64,000 nucleotides of DNA from DASUPK01 sp963782345 (GCA_963782345.1 CAWAJF010000005.1:1-64000); one strand, 5' to 3'; counted from the first letter of the stretch, positions 47,652 through 56,890 are shown. Translations and numbers: made by a program. The notes: generated by a model from the sequence alone, not told the origin.

Positions 47652-48728
47652 CCGTTCCTCCTTGGGACGTTCGACTCGTGCTGTCGACCGTAGGTCGCAC
47701 GGCCGGGAAAAGCACCGGGTAACCGCCTAGTTCGAGCCCGGGTTGCGGGTGGCGCTTGAGCGCGTAGCCTGAGCCCATGCTGCTCGGACGTCGTCTCGAG
47801 CTCAAGCGGGTCGAACGCCTCCTGACCGAGGCCCGCCAGGGGAGCGGTGGCGCGTTGTTGCTGCTCGGCGAGCCGGGGATCGGCAAGACCTCGGTGCTGG
47901 CCGAGGCCGAGGCCCGCGCTGGCGACCTGCGCGTGGTCAAGGCAACCGGCATCGAGGCCGAGGCGAACCTCCCCTACGCCTTGCTCGGCGAGGTCGTCGC
48001 GCCCCTCTTGGAAGGACTCGGCGAGCTGACCGAGCCCCAGGCTGACGCGATCCGCGCTGCGCTCGCCCTCGCACCGTCGCCGGGGGCACCGGGGGACCGC
48101 TTCGCCACCTGTACAGCGGTCCTGAGCCTGATGACAAGCGCGGGCCAGCAACGCCCGCTGCTCGTGGTCGTCGACGACGCGCAATGGCTGGACTCGCCGA
48201 CGGCAGAATGCCTTGGGTATGTGTCACGGCGCCTTGAGGGCACCTACGTGGCGTTGCTGGTCGCGGCGCGCTCTGGCGGTGCCGAGGGAGCCCTGCTCGG
48301 GAAGGGCGGCCTCGAATGCGTTTCGCTCTCGGGCCTCGATCCTGAAGACGCGCGAACGCTGCTCGAAGCGAGTGCGCCCGAGGCACCGTCGAACGTCATC
48401 GGATCTCTGATCGAGATCGCGGGCGGCAACCCTTTGGCGCTGCGTGAGCTCCCAGGACTGCTGAGCGAGGACCAGCGACGGGGCCTCGCATCGATCGATC
48501 CCGTTCCGGTGGGACGCGCCGCCCTTCTCGATGCGTTCGAGGCGCGGCTGGCCGCGCTCGGCCCGGAGGAACGGTCCGCGGTGCTGGTCGCCTCGGCGTC
48601 AGTCGATCGGCAGCTTGCTCCCATGGTCGCCGCCTGCCGTGAGCTCGGGCTGGGGTCGAGCGCGCTCGAGAACGCCGAGGCGGCAAGTGTGCTGCGTATC
48701 GGCACCGAGCACTTCAGCTTCTCACACC
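47586..48728 (+). repeat. 1.14-kb direct duplication, copy B
   Basis: Second copy of 45342-46484. At its left edge the 15-mer tgcggcgaaggttcc is itself tandemly repeated, a likely recombination or slippage point. Confidence 0.95.
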
Positions 48729-50569
48729 CCCTGATAAGGGCGGTCGCGTATGAGCGCAGCGAGCCTCACGAGCGGCGGCGTGTTCACAAGGCGCTGGCGG
48801 CGCACTCCGGGCCGGACGCCCGGGCCTGGCACCTCGCCTCCGCGAGCGTCGGTCCAGACGAGGACGCTGCCGCCCTGCTCGAGGAGGCAGCGGGACGGGC
48901 GACGGCGAGGGGCGCCCACGGCGCGGCTGCGGACGCGCTGCAGCGCGCGGCTCAGCTCAGCGACGACCCAGCGGTCGGAGCCCGCCGGATGAATCGCGCC
49001 GCCCTGGCGGCCGCGCTTGGTGGCGCCTACGACCGTTGCGCGAGCCTGCTCGAGCCCCTCACCGAGGCGGACGACCAGCTGCTTCGCGCTCGTGCCCGAC
49101 ACGGTCTCGCGGTCGTCACCATGACGGGAGGCACCGGCCTCGCACCGGACGCCCCGTCCCTGCTCATCGATGAGGCGGAGCAAGTCCTCCCGATTCGCCC
49201 CGAAACGGCGGCTGCGATGCTCGCGGACGCCGCCCTGCTGGCGGGTACCGGCGGTCAGCTCGCCCTCGGGGTTTCCGCAGCCGAACGCGCAGCGGTGGTC
49301 GTTCCCACCGATGCGTCCCCGATGATCCGCAGCCAGGTTCACGCGATGCTCGGAATCGCGGTGGCGCTGAGGGGCGATTCCAGCAAGGCGCGCGAGGAGC
49401 TCGATGAGGCGGGGCGCCTGATGGCTCAGGTCGACTTCATTTCCGCCGCCACTCAGTCCGTCGTGCTCGGCCTGCACGCACGCGTGTGTAGCGGTCAGGA
49501 GCGGAAGCTTCAGGCCGAGCTCGCGACGCTGATCGAGATGGCCCGGGGGGCCGACACCTTCGGCATCCTGCCGTTCCTGCTCGGCGTTTCGGTGGACGTG
49601 GCTTATCGAGTTGGGGACTGGCCTGCGGCCGCGCGAGACTCCTGTGCGGCCGAGCTCGCCGAGGAGCACGGGCAGGGCGGGATCCTCCCGTTCTGCCTGA
49701 TCGTCAGCGGACGCCTTCAGGCAGCGCGCGGCGACGCCTCGCGGGCGCGGGCTGAGATCGAGCGCGGGATCGCGCTCGCTCACGAGGTCGGCTCGGTGAT
49801 GGTGCGCAACTGGGGCCGGGCGGCGCTTGGGTTCCTCGCCCTGGGACTCGGCGACACCGAAGAGGCAGTTACGGAGCTCGCGCAAGTCGAGGCATTCGCC
49901 GAAGAGGCGGGCCTCGCGGATCCGACGTATGTGCCCTGGGCTCCGGACCTCGCCGAGGCCTATGTCCGTGCCGGCCGGATCGATGACGCCGAGCTAGTCT
50001 CGTCGGCTCTCACTCGCAGGGCGGAGCATGCGAACGTCGCACTGGCCCTTGCCCTCGCCGCGCGGTGCCGCGGACTGGTCGTGAGCGATGGGTTCGAAGC
50101 CCATTTCGAGGACGCGCTCGCTCATCACGATCGCGCCGATGCGCCCTTCGAGGCCGCACGCACCCAGCTGGCCTACGGATCGCGGCTACACCGCGCCCGC
50201 CGCCGGGTGGATGGTCGCCGGAGGCTGCGCGACTCACTCGAAACCTTCAAGCGCCTCGGCGCCCAGCCCTGGATCGAGCGCACCGAGGCCGAGCTGCGGG
50301 CAGCGGGAGCAGTCCGCCGAGAGCCGGTCGCCGACCCCGACGAGCTCAGTCCGCAGGAGATCAGGGTGGCGATGGCCGTGGCCGGGGGCGCGACGAACAA
50401 GGAGGTCGCGGCGAAGCTGTTCCTGAGCCCGAAGACGATCGAGTTCCACCTCGGCCGCGTCTACCGAAAGCTCGACATTCACTCTCGCATCGAGCTAGCC
50501 AACCTCGCCGCCGAGGGCGGTCTTGGCGGTGGGGATCGCGAGGACGATGCATGGCTGAAGTGGAGCTAG
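47777..50569 (+). CDS. LAL-type (MalT/LuxR) transcriptional regulator
   Basis: 930 residues. N-terminal AAA/STAND ATPase: LLLLGEPGIGKTSVL (Walker A), LLVVVDDAQWLD (Walker B), GGNPLALRELPGLLS. A long helical tetratricopeptide-like middle follows (ALAAALGGAYDRCASLLEPL, AEEHGQGGILPFCLIVSGRL). The C-terminal LuxR HTH is ELSPQEIRVAMAVAGGATN, KEVAAKLFLSPKTIEFHLGR, VYRKLDIHSR. Large ATP-binding activators of this type respond to a metabolite. TAGCCT 6 bases before the ATG gives a leaderless mRNA. Its original divergent partner survives only as a stub here. Confidence 0.92.
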   Translation: MLLGRRLELKRVERLLTEARQGSGGALLLLGEPGIGKTSVLAEAEARAGDLRVVKATGIEAEANLPYALLGEVVAPLLEGLGELTEPQADAIRAALALAPSPGAPGDRFATCTAVLSLMTSAGQQRPLLVVVDDAQWLDSPTAECLGYVSRRLEGTYVALLVAARSGGAEGALLGKGGLECVSLSGLDPEDARTLLEASAPEAPSNVIGSLIEIAGGNPLALRELPGLLSEDQRRGLASIDPVPVGRAALLDAFEARLAALGPEERSAVLVASASVDRQLAPMVAACRELGLGSSALENAEAASVLRIGTEHFSFSHPLIRAVAYERSEPHERRRVHKALAAHSGPDARAWHLASASVGPDEDAAALLEEAAGRATARGAHGAAADALQRAAQLSDDPAVGARRMNRAALAAALGGAYDRCASLLEPLTEADDQLLRARARHGLAVVTMTGGTGLAPDAPSLLIDEAEQVLPIRPETAAAMLADAALLAGTGGQLALGVSAAERAAVVVPTDASPMIRSQVHAMLGIAVALRGDSSKAREELDEAGRLMAQVDFISAATQSVVLGLHARVCSGQERKLQAELATLIEMARGADTFGILPFLLGVSVDVAYRVGDWPAAARDSCAAELAEEHGQGGILPFCLIVSGRLQAARGDASRARAEIERGIALAHEVGSVMVRNWGRAALGFLALGLGDTEEAVTELAQVEAFAEEAGLADPTYVPWAPDLAEAYVRAGRIDDAELVSSALTRRAEHANVALALALAARCRGLVVSDGFEAHFEDALAHHDRADAPFEAARTQLAYGSRLHRARRRVDGRRRLRDSLETFKRLGAQPWIERTEAELRAAGAVRREPVADPDELSPQEIRVAMAVAGGATNKEVAAKLFLSPKTIEFHLGRVYRKLDIHSRIELANLAAEGGLGGGDREDDAWLKWS

Positions 50570-50587
50570 CCGTTCTCGAACCGGCTC
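50561..50587 (-). other. tRNA-Ala 3'-end remnant, copy 2 (diverged)
   Basis: The minus strand reads gagccggttcgagaacggc then tagctcca: same acceptor end as copy 1, with a mismatched T-stem. It overlaps the last codons of the LuxR regulator. With copy 1 it brackets that gene. Confidence 0.5.
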
Positions 50588-50802
50588 AGTACACGATGCC
50601 GCTCCCACACGAAAGCGCGCCCGACACCTCGACCGATACCAGTCTCGCTGTCGCATTGCGCGACGTATGGAAGTCAAGTGCGACTTGCCTGAGCAAACCT
50701 CCTGTGGCAGAGTCGTGGTCGGGCGTCGGTAGACGACGAGCTAAAGAGCGAGGCCCTGGGGCTTGGGCCCGCCGCGCTGCCTGTCCCCTTCGATGGGTGA
50801 CT

Positions 50803-52026
50803 TCAAGATGCGCGCCCCGGTGTCGCGCCGGCGCCCTTTCTTTGTGCCTGGGTTCGCTTCCAATCGGCGACCGTGCGCTTGTAGGCGACCTCGGCCTGGA
50901 GGGCGAGCTCGCGCTCGGCCTCGCGCATCGCCTTGTTGACCGCCCAGGTGCCGCGCTTCACCCCCTTGCGCTTCGGAGCGCCCGCGCGGATCTCCGCCCG
51001 GCGGATCTTCTTCTGAGTCAGCGATGGCTGCGCGTAGGCGTAGTCCTCGCCTCGGGTCAGCATGCACCAGCAAAGGCAGGCCAGCTTTCTCGCCACCGCG
51101 ACGATCGCCGCCTGGTGTCCTCTGCGGGCGCGGATGCGCTCAAAGAAGGCGTGCATCGGGCCGGGGGCCAAGATCACCGACCAGCTCGCCTCGACGAGCG
51201 CGTAGCGCCCCGATGCCGAGCCCTGCTTTGAGATCCGCGCCCGCGAGGCCGCCGTCGTTCCCGACTCGCGCACCTTCGGATCGAGGCCCAGATAACCGAC
51301 CAGCTTCTTGCGGTCGGCGAACCTGCCGACGTCGCCGATGGCCGCCATGAACGCCGACGCCGTGATGATGTTCATCCCCGGGATCGTCATCAGGCGGCGG
51401 ACCTCGGGCGAGGCGAGGGCCTCCTTGGCGACAACGCGCTCGATCTCCGTGATCTCTGCCTCGCAGAAGTCGAGCTGGCGCAGGCAACCGTCGACGGTCT
51501 CGCGCTCGTAGGCCGGCAGCTCGACCCCCTCCAGCCAGCGGCGGCCCTTGAGGCCGAAGAGGTCGCTCACCTTGGGCTTCGGGACGAGCCGGCGCATGAG
51601 CGCGGCGTGGATCTCGTTCTTTGCCTTCGTCCTCACTTTGACGAGCTGCGCTCGGCGCCCGAGCCGGCGACGCATCGCCCGGGTCTGCTCATCGGGGACC
51701 CAGACCCCGTCGAGCTGGCCCGCGGCGAGGAGCTTCGCCAGCGCCCGGGCGTCGAGGCGGTCGGTCTTCGCGCGGGCGGCGCGGATCCCGGTGTCGGCGG
51801 GAGAGACCGCGACCAGCTTTCGGACGTGGGGGCGGATGATCCTCGCCACCTCCCAGGCGTTGCCCGAGACCTCAAGCGCCACCTGGTCTGATCGCCCGAG
51901 ACTTGCGGCAAATAGCTCCAACGCCTCCGGCGTCATCTCGATCCGCCCGGCCGAACTGATCTCGCCGCCCTCGGCGATCGCGACCTCGGCGAAGTCGCGG
52001 TGGATGTCGAGACCGATAGATCTCAT
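50803..52026 (-). mobile_element. IS110-family transposase (407 aa)
   Basis: Complete IS110 transposase of a different subgroup from that at 43005. RSIGLDIHRDFAEVAIAEGG, VALEVSGNAWEVARII, AKTDRLDARALAKLLAAG; C-terminal LMTIPGMNIITASAFMAAIG, RKKLVGYLGLDPKVRESG and YALVEASW. A basic tail follows. I start at ATG 52026 (SD gaggaggt), where the family begins. The ~240 bases on its 5' side contain no gene and probably hold the IS end and bridge-RNA region. Confidence 0.9.
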
Positions 52027-52265
52027 CTCTTGACCTCCTCGTTGTGGTTGTCGGCGGAGGGCGGGTGGACAACGACAGCGACGTATCCGTGCTCTAGGCA
52101 CAACCGGGCTGGTCGCAGGGGCGGCCACTGAAAAGCCGGGCTCGAGGCCCATCGCGCAGAGGCGGAAGCCCTTCGGCGGCCCGGTCATGGTCGAGGTCGC
52201 GGGCCGTGTTCACGCGCTCGGGCCGGAGCTTGCGGGGAGCATGAGGGTGCGGCGGGAGACCCGCG

Positions 52266-53651
52266 GTGAATAAGCCCGACCTCAAGGTCGGCGAGGAGGA
52301 AGTGGCCCTCGTCGAGCCCGCTCCGGGTGGCTCTCCGTCGCCGACGCAGCCGGCGAACGGGGTGGGTACCGTCGAGGATGTCCTGCCCGGTGAGGCTGCG
52401 ATCGCCCGCGCGGCGCGGCGCTCGCTCGACGGGCACGCTCGCGGCCTGCCCCGGATCTGGCCGTTCCTGGGGCCGGCCTTCATCGCTGCGGTCGCCTACA
52501 TCGACCCCGGCAACTTCGCCACCAACATCGCCGGCGGCGCCAAGTTCGGCTACCTGCTGCTCTGGGTGGTGCTGGCGGCCAACCTGATCGCGATGGTGGT
52601 CCAGACCCAGTCGGCCAAGCTCGGGATCGCCACCGGCAAGAACCTGCCCGAGGTCTGCCGGGAGAACTTCTCCCGCCGGACCTCGATCGGGCTCTGGCTC
52701 CAGGCCGAGGTGGTCGCGATGTCCACCGACGTCGCCGAGGTGGTCGGCGCGGCGCTCGGGCTCAACCTGCTCTTCGGGATCCCGCTGTTCGGCGCCGCCC
52801 TGATCGGGGGCGCAGCGGCATTCGCGATCCTGGCACTGCAGCAACATGGCTTCCGCCGCCTGGAGGCGGTGATCACGGCCCTGGTCGGGGTGGTGGTGCT
52901 CGGGTTCGGCTTTGAGATCGTCGCCACCCATCCGGACGGCGGACAGGTGCTCCACCACCTCTTCGTGCCCGGTTTCGGCGGCACCGAGAGCGTCCTGCTC
53001 GCCACCGGGATCATCGGGGCGACGGTGATGCCGCACGTGATCTACCTGCACTCCGCCCTGACGCAACGCCGGATCGTCGGGCGAGACGATCGCGAGCGCC
53101 GTGGGATTCTCAAGTTCGAGCGGATCGACGTGGTGATCGCGATGACCCTCGCCGGCGTGGTCAACCTCTCGATGATGGCCACGGCCGCCGCCCTCTTCCA
53201 CGGGAGCGGGCACACGGGAATCGACAGCATCGAAGGCGCCTACGACGGGCTGCGCTCCCTGGTTTCGGGCAATGCCGCCACGGTCTTCGGCGTCGCCCTG
53301 CTGGCTTCCGGCCTCGCCTCCTCGTCGGTGGGCACCATGTCCGGGCAGGTCGTGATGCAGGGGTTCATCCGTCGCAGGATTTCGATCTTCCTGCGCCGCG
53401 CGATCACCCTCGCGCCGGCGCTGATCGTGCTGGCCGTTGGGCTACCGCCGACCGACGCGCTGGTGGGGAGCCAGGTGGTGCTCTCCTTCGGCATCCCGTT
53501 CGCGTTGGTGCCGCTGCTGATGCTGGCGCGTCGGCGACGGGTGATGGGGGCGCTCGCCAACCCGACCTGGCTCACCGTCGTCGTGGGCATCCTGGCATCG
53601 CTGATCATCGCCCTCGACGTCTTCCTGCTCGAGCAGGTCTTCTTCGGCTGA
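52266..53651 (+). CDS. mntH: NRAMP-family divalent metal transporter (MntH-like)
   Basis: 461 residues, 11 or so helices after a ~55-residue hydrophilic N-terminus. The metal-site motif in helix 1 is FIAAVAYIDPGNFATNI (D-P-G-N). Helix 6 carries ATGIIGATVMPHVIYLHSAL (M-P-H), both diagnostic of proton-coupled Mn2+/Fe2+ importers. GTG start. It converges on a CDF-type efflux gene, with a hairpin between them. Confidence 0.93.
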   Translation: MNKPDLKVGEEEVALVEPAPGGSPSPTQPANGVGTVEDVLPGEAAIARAARRSLDGHARGLPRIWPFLGPAFIAAVAYIDPGNFATNIAGGAKFGYLLLWVVLAANLIAMVVQTQSAKLGIATGKNLPEVCRENFSRRTSIGLWLQAEVVAMSTDVAEVVGAALGLNLLFGIPLFGAALIGGAAAFAILALQQHGFRRLEAVITALVGVVVLGFGFEIVATHPDGGQVLHHLFVPGFGGTESVLLATGIIGATVMPHVIYLHSALTQRRIVGRDDRERRGILKFERIDVVIAMTLAGVVNLSMMATAAALFHGSGHTGIDSIEGAYDGLRSLVSGNAATVFGVALLASGLASSSVGTMSGQVVMQGFIRRRISIFLRRAITLAPALIVLAVGLPPTDALVGSQVVLSFGIPFALVPLLMLARRRRVMGALANPTWLTVVVGILASLIIALDVFLLEQVFFG

Positions 53652-53681
53652 TATGGGCGACCCGTTCGTCAGCGTCGAGAG

Positions 53682-53698
53682 CCCGCCCGTGGCGGGCC
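53682..53698. terminator. Bidirectional hairpin
   Basis: gcccgcc-cgt-ggcgggc, 7-bp GC stem between the convergent metal-transport genes. Confidence 0.5.
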
Positions 53699-53774
53699 CT
53701 GTCGGCTGGATAGTCACGCAACCGAGAATTGCGCTCTGGCACACCCTCGGTCGGGCCGGGGAGGCCGGTCAAGC

Positions 53775-54485
53775 TCAGTCGCAGCACTCCTCCTGGCACG
53801 AATCCTGTGCTGTGAGATCGGGAGCGGCGCAGCAGCCCTCGCCGCGCCAGGTCTCGAGCCCTTCGCGGATCGCGACCCCCGCGATCATCAGGGCGGCAAT
53901 CGGGTCCAGCCACCACCAGCCGAACACGGCGTTGCCGGCCAGCCCGAGGAACACGGCCCCCGCCAGATAGGCGCAGAGCAGGTTCTGGGCTCCCTCGCCA
54001 TGCGTCGCAGAGGAGCCCAGCTGCTCGGCGAGTCGCTGCTTCGCCCTGCCGAGGAAGGGCATCCCGACGACGCTGGTCGCGGTCAACGCCATCCCCAGGA
54101 CGCTGGTCTCGGGCCGGGCGCCCCCGGCGAGGTGCTGGACCGCTTCGAATGCGATGTAGGGCGCGAGGATGAAGAACTGGATGGCGACGACCTTCTGCGC
54201 GCGCTCCTCGGCGGCGTGGGAGAGCAGGCGGTGACCCGTGAAGCGCCAGACGATCACCAGGCTCGCGAAGCCCTCGATCGCGGAGTCGAGCCCGAAGCCG
54301 ACCAGGGCGATGGAGCCGGCGAGGACGCCAGCGCTGATCGCAATCGCGCCCTCGGCGCTCATCCAGACGAGACTGAGCCACGACAGCCCCCGCGCCCGGC
54401 GCGCCGCCCGCAGCCAGTCGGCGCTCGGCTCTGGCCGCGCCGTCGCCGGCGCACGGGTGATCGTCGGGAGCGCCGCCTCGCTCAC
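53775..54485 (-). CDS. Cation-diffusion-facilitator-like efflux transporter
   Basis: 236 residues. Helices with the CDF metal-site pattern: SAEGAIAISAGVLAGSIALV, GFGLDSAIEGFASLVIVWRF (D-x-x-x-E), MALTATSVVGMPFLGRAKQR, NLLCAYLAGAVFLGLAGNAV and WWWLDPIAALMIAG. The Cys-rich tail (CCAAPDL, DSCQEECCD) suggests soft-metal binding. GTG 54485 overlaps the ArsR stop, so the pair is one operon. Shorter than Zn-type CDFs, without the cytoplasmic domain. Confidence 0.85.
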   Translation of the reverse strand: MSEAALPTITRAPATARPEPSADWLRAARRARGLSWLSLVWMSAEGAIAISAGVLAGSIALVGFGLDSAIEGFASLVIVWRFTGHRLLSHAAEERAQKVVAIQFFILAPYIAFEAVQHLAGGARPETSVLGMALTATSVVGMPFLGRAKQRLAEQLGSSATHGEGAQNLLCAYLAGAVFLGLAGNAVFGWWWLDPIAALMIAGVAIREGLETWRGEGCCAAPDLTAQDSCQEECCD

Positions 54486-54835
54486 GCGACCGTTTCGCCG
54501 AGCAGCGCCGCCGCCAGGAACTCGCGTCCCCGCTCCGTCAGCGAGTACATCACCATCTTGCCGTCGCGCCGGCTTGCCACCAGCCCGTGCGAGCGCAACT
54601 GGCGCAGGTGATGCGAGACCAGATTCTCGGCCCGCTCCGCGACCCAGGCGAGGTCGCATACGCAGAGCTCCTCGCCTTCCGCCAAGGCCGCGGCGAGCAT
54701 GAGGCGCGTCGGATCGGCCAGCGCCTTGGCCTGACCAGCGATGCGCTCGGCAGTTTCGCTGCTTAGTCGTCTGAGGCGAAGAGCCTCCGCCTTGTCGAGG
54801 TCAAGACAGAGGACGTCGCACTGGTCGTCGGGCAT
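54482..54835 (-). CDS. ArsR/CadC-type metal-responsive repressor
   Basis: 117 residues. CDVLCLDLDKAEALRL at the N-terminus, IAGQAKALADPTRLMLAAAL, the metal motif EELCVCDLAW (CVCD, as in CadC and CmtR), recognition helix NLVSHHLRQLRSHGLV and wing RRDGKMVMYSLTERG. Senses Cd/Zn/Pb-type metals and represses the coupled efflux gene. I prefer ATG 54835, since a TAGGAT -10 ends 7 bases before it (leaderless); GTG 54841 is possible. Confidence 0.88.
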   Translation of the reverse strand: MPDDQCDVLCLDLDKAEALRLRRLSSETAERIAGQAKALADPTRLMLAAALAEGEELCVCDLAWVAERAENLVSHHLRQLRSHGLVASRRDGKMVMYSLTERGREFLAAALLGETVA

Positions 54836-54966
54836 CGACACATCCTAACGGCCATTGAGATGAACCTTTGGACGCCACTCCTGGTTTCGCGTGAAAGCGG
54901 AACTGCCTCAGCTGGGGTGGCGGGCGATCTCCCGGATACGCGCGCAGTGGTAGCGAGAAACGGATC

Positions 54967-55010
54967 GGGCCCCCGCTACTCGAGAAAAGGCCGCAAGCGC
55001 GGCCCTTTCT
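54967..55010 (+). repeat. tRNA-fMet 3' remnant B with terminator
   Basis: gggcccccgctactc matches only the last ~12 bases of the tRNA and the usual ctactc continuation. It is followed by ggccgc-aagc-gcggcc and ctttctct, a terminator. The surrounding 308 bases (54842-55149) hold no gene. Confidence 0.55.
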
Positions 55011-55149
55011 CTATTGCGACATCTGCCCCTTGGTGTGGACCACCGTGCCGGACTTGCTGCGATTCTGCGCGCGAGAACCCGATGTCCGACCCGGAGGCGC
55101 CCTGCTTCAGCGCGATCGCTCCCAAAGCCTAAGCTGCGCCTTTAAGGGT

Positions 55150-56013
55150 ATGGCGTCCCCCATGGGTGCGAAACAAGGCGCGGTCGGGAGGACGGCGCGC
55201 CGGGTTGGATGGAGCGGGCGGTCGGCGGCGCGAAGCGGCTGGGCGAAGCGGCTGGGGCGGCTGGGGATCGCGGCCAAGGGATCGATCTACCTGCTCGTCG
55301 CCGCGATCGCGATCGGTGTGGCCGCGGGCGAGCGCAGCGATCCCAAGGCCCAGAGCGGGGCGCTGGCGACCCTGGCGGGCGGCGCGGTCGGCAAGGCGAT
55401 GCTGATCGTGCTTGCTGTCGGCCTGGCCGGGTACGCGCTCTGGCGGTTGAGCGTCGCCGTGCTCGGTACGCCGGGGCCCGACGAGACGACCGAGCCCGCC
55501 GAGCGGATCGGCTCGCTGGCGTTGGCGCTGATCTACGGCAGCCTCTGCGCGTATGCGATCGGAATCGCCGGCGGCACGGGCACCACCAATGGGGCCTCGG
55601 CCGGCCCCGACGAGGCGACCAGGACCATGATGGACTGGTCGCTCGGCACGGTGCTGGTGCTCGCAGTCGGTGCGCTGCTCGCCGGCCTCGCCCTCTTCGA
55701 GGGGTACAAGGCCGCGAGCCGCAGCTTCATGGACGAGCTGCGAACGAGTCAAATGAGCGCTGACCAGAAGCGCCTCGCCACCGCGCTGGGGATTGCGGGG
55801 CACGCGGCGCGCGCCGTGGCCTCCGCGCTGGTTGCCGCCTTCGTCATCAAGGCGGCAGTCGAGCACGACCCGAGCGAGGCGATCGGGCTCGACGGGGCGC
55901 TGGAGAAGCTCGCCGCCCAGGACGCGGGGCCCCTCCTGCTCGCCATCATGGCGGCGGGCCTGGCGACATATGGGCTCTACCTGATCATCGAGGCGCGCTT
56001 CCGCCGTGTCTGA
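55150..56013 (+). CDS. DUF1206 membrane protein
   Basis: 287 residues from ATG 55150. Three repeats of a two-helix DUF1206 unit: RLGIAAKGSIYLLVAAIAIG with AMLIVLAVGLAGYALWRL; RIGSLALALIYGSLCAYAIG with GTVLVLAVGALLAGLALF; ALGIAGHAARAVASALVAAF with PLLLAIMAAGLATYGLYLII. Found in Actinobacteria and cyanobacteria; function unknown. Sole gene between tRNA remnants B and C. Confidence 0.85.
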   Translation: MASPMGAKQGAVGRTARRVGWSGRSAARSGWAKRLGRLGIAAKGSIYLLVAAIAIGVAAGERSDPKAQSGALATLAGGAVGKAMLIVLAVGLAGYALWRLSVAVLGTPGPDETTEPAERIGSLALALIYGSLCAYAIGIAGGTGTTNGASAGPDEATRTMMDWSLGTVLVLAVGALLAGLALFEGYKAASRSFMDELRTSQMSADQKRLATALGIAGHAARAVASALVAAFVIKAAVEHDPSEAIGLDGALEKLAAQDAGPLLLAIMAAGLATYGLYLIIEARFRRV

Positions 56014-56044
56014 CCCCGAGCACATGGCCCGCGCGCACCAATCT

Positions 56045-56069
56045 CAAGGTCGCGGCTTCGAATCCCGCC
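56045..56069 (+). repeat. tRNA-fMet 3' remnant C
   Basis: caaggtcgcggcttcgaatc and ccgcc reproduce the variable loop and T-arm with one change (gggttc to ggcttc). The acceptor end is lost. It lies immediately past the stop of the heliorhodopsin fragment. Confidence 0.7.
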
Positions 56070-56076
56070 TTGTCGT

Positions 56077-56193
56077 CTAGCCCGCCAGAGCCCCTGCGTA
56101 GACCTGCCAGGCGAGCGCCGACTTCGCGGTCAGGCTGAGCACGATGTAGACCTTCTCGCCGTACACGTAGTCGCGCCACGATACCCAGACGAG
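56077..56193 (-). pseudogene. Heliorhodopsin C-terminal fragment (helix 7)
   Basis: The minus frame reads WVSWRDYVYGEKVYIVLSL then TAKSALAWQVYAGALAG and a stop. Heliorhodopsins end with a near-identical segment (GE..YIVLSL.AKSALAWQ), and the Lys in AKSALAW is the retinal Schiff-base residue. The other six helices are absent. Upstream the frame runs into the ggtaccagccgtacc repeat and a tRNA remnant. A 5'-deleted gene. Confidence 0.82.
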
Positions 56194-56214
56194 ATGCGTT
56201 GGGGGGTCCCGAGC

Positions 56215-56257
56215 ACCGAGGTACCAGCCGTACCGAACTGAGCGAAACCCAGCCGAT
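56215..56257 (+). repeat. Arm-like repeat, copy 1
   Basis: ccgaggtaccagccg, taccgaactgag and cgaaacccagc recur at 59205-59250 at a similar distance (~70-100 bases) before the next tRNA-fMet remnant. Possible integrase arm-binding or integrase-gene-end sequence. Confidence 0.5.
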
Positions 56258-56319
56258 CTGAGAGGACTCCAGATCGCTTGGCAGAGCCGAAGAACATCTG
56301 ACAGAACGCGCCGGGGCAT

Positions 56320-56389
<70 letters not shown>

Positions 56390-56538
56390 CTCTTATCAAC
56401 GTCGTGCTGGCCTTTCGGTCGTGGTACATAGTCGGCCACGTCGCCCACCTCATCGCTCCAGCTCGCCGCCTCGGCACGCTCGCCGGCTCTGACTTCGAGC
56501 AGTAGAAGCCGAGATCCTCGCTAGCTAGCCTGGGATGC

Positions 56539-56880
56539 GTGGCTTCTGCGCCGCGCGTCGAGCTTCTCTGGTGGCGTGAGTGCCCCTCCTGGGAGCGGGC
56601 GCTCGACATGTTGCGCGAGGCGATGACGTACAAGGGGCTCGATCCGGACTCGATCGAAGTGAGCGAGGTTGACACCGAGGCGGCGGCCCGGCGGCATGAG
56701 TTCGTTGGCTCGCCGACGATCCGAGTGAACGGGGTGGACGTTCAGCCGCCCGTGGAGGGTGAGCCAACCGGGCTCGCTTGCCGCGTATACCGCCGCCGGG
56801 ACGGGCGGACCTCACCGCTCCCCGATCCGGAGGACCTTCGCGAGGCGCTCGGAGCGGCCGCGCTCCGGGGACGGGGATAG
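56539..56880 (+). CDS. Thioredoxin-like small protein
   Basis: 113 residues: VELLWWRECPSWERALDMLR, VSEVDTEAAARRHEFVGSPT and IRVNGVDVQPP. The ECPSWERA motif places one Cys where thioredoxins have CxxC, and VGSPTIRVNG matches the cis-Pro region. Similar to DUF2703-like or mercury-lyase-associated thioredoxins. GTG start, with TAGCCT ending 8 bases before it (leaderless). First gene of cassette D-E. Confidence 0.75.
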   Translation: MASAPRVELLWWRECPSWERALDMLREAMTYKGLDPDSIEVSEVDTEAAARRHEFVGSPTIRVNGVDVQPPVEGEPTGLACRVYRRRDGRTSPLPDPEDLREALGAAALRGRG

Positions 56881-56890
56881 CCTGCGGCCG

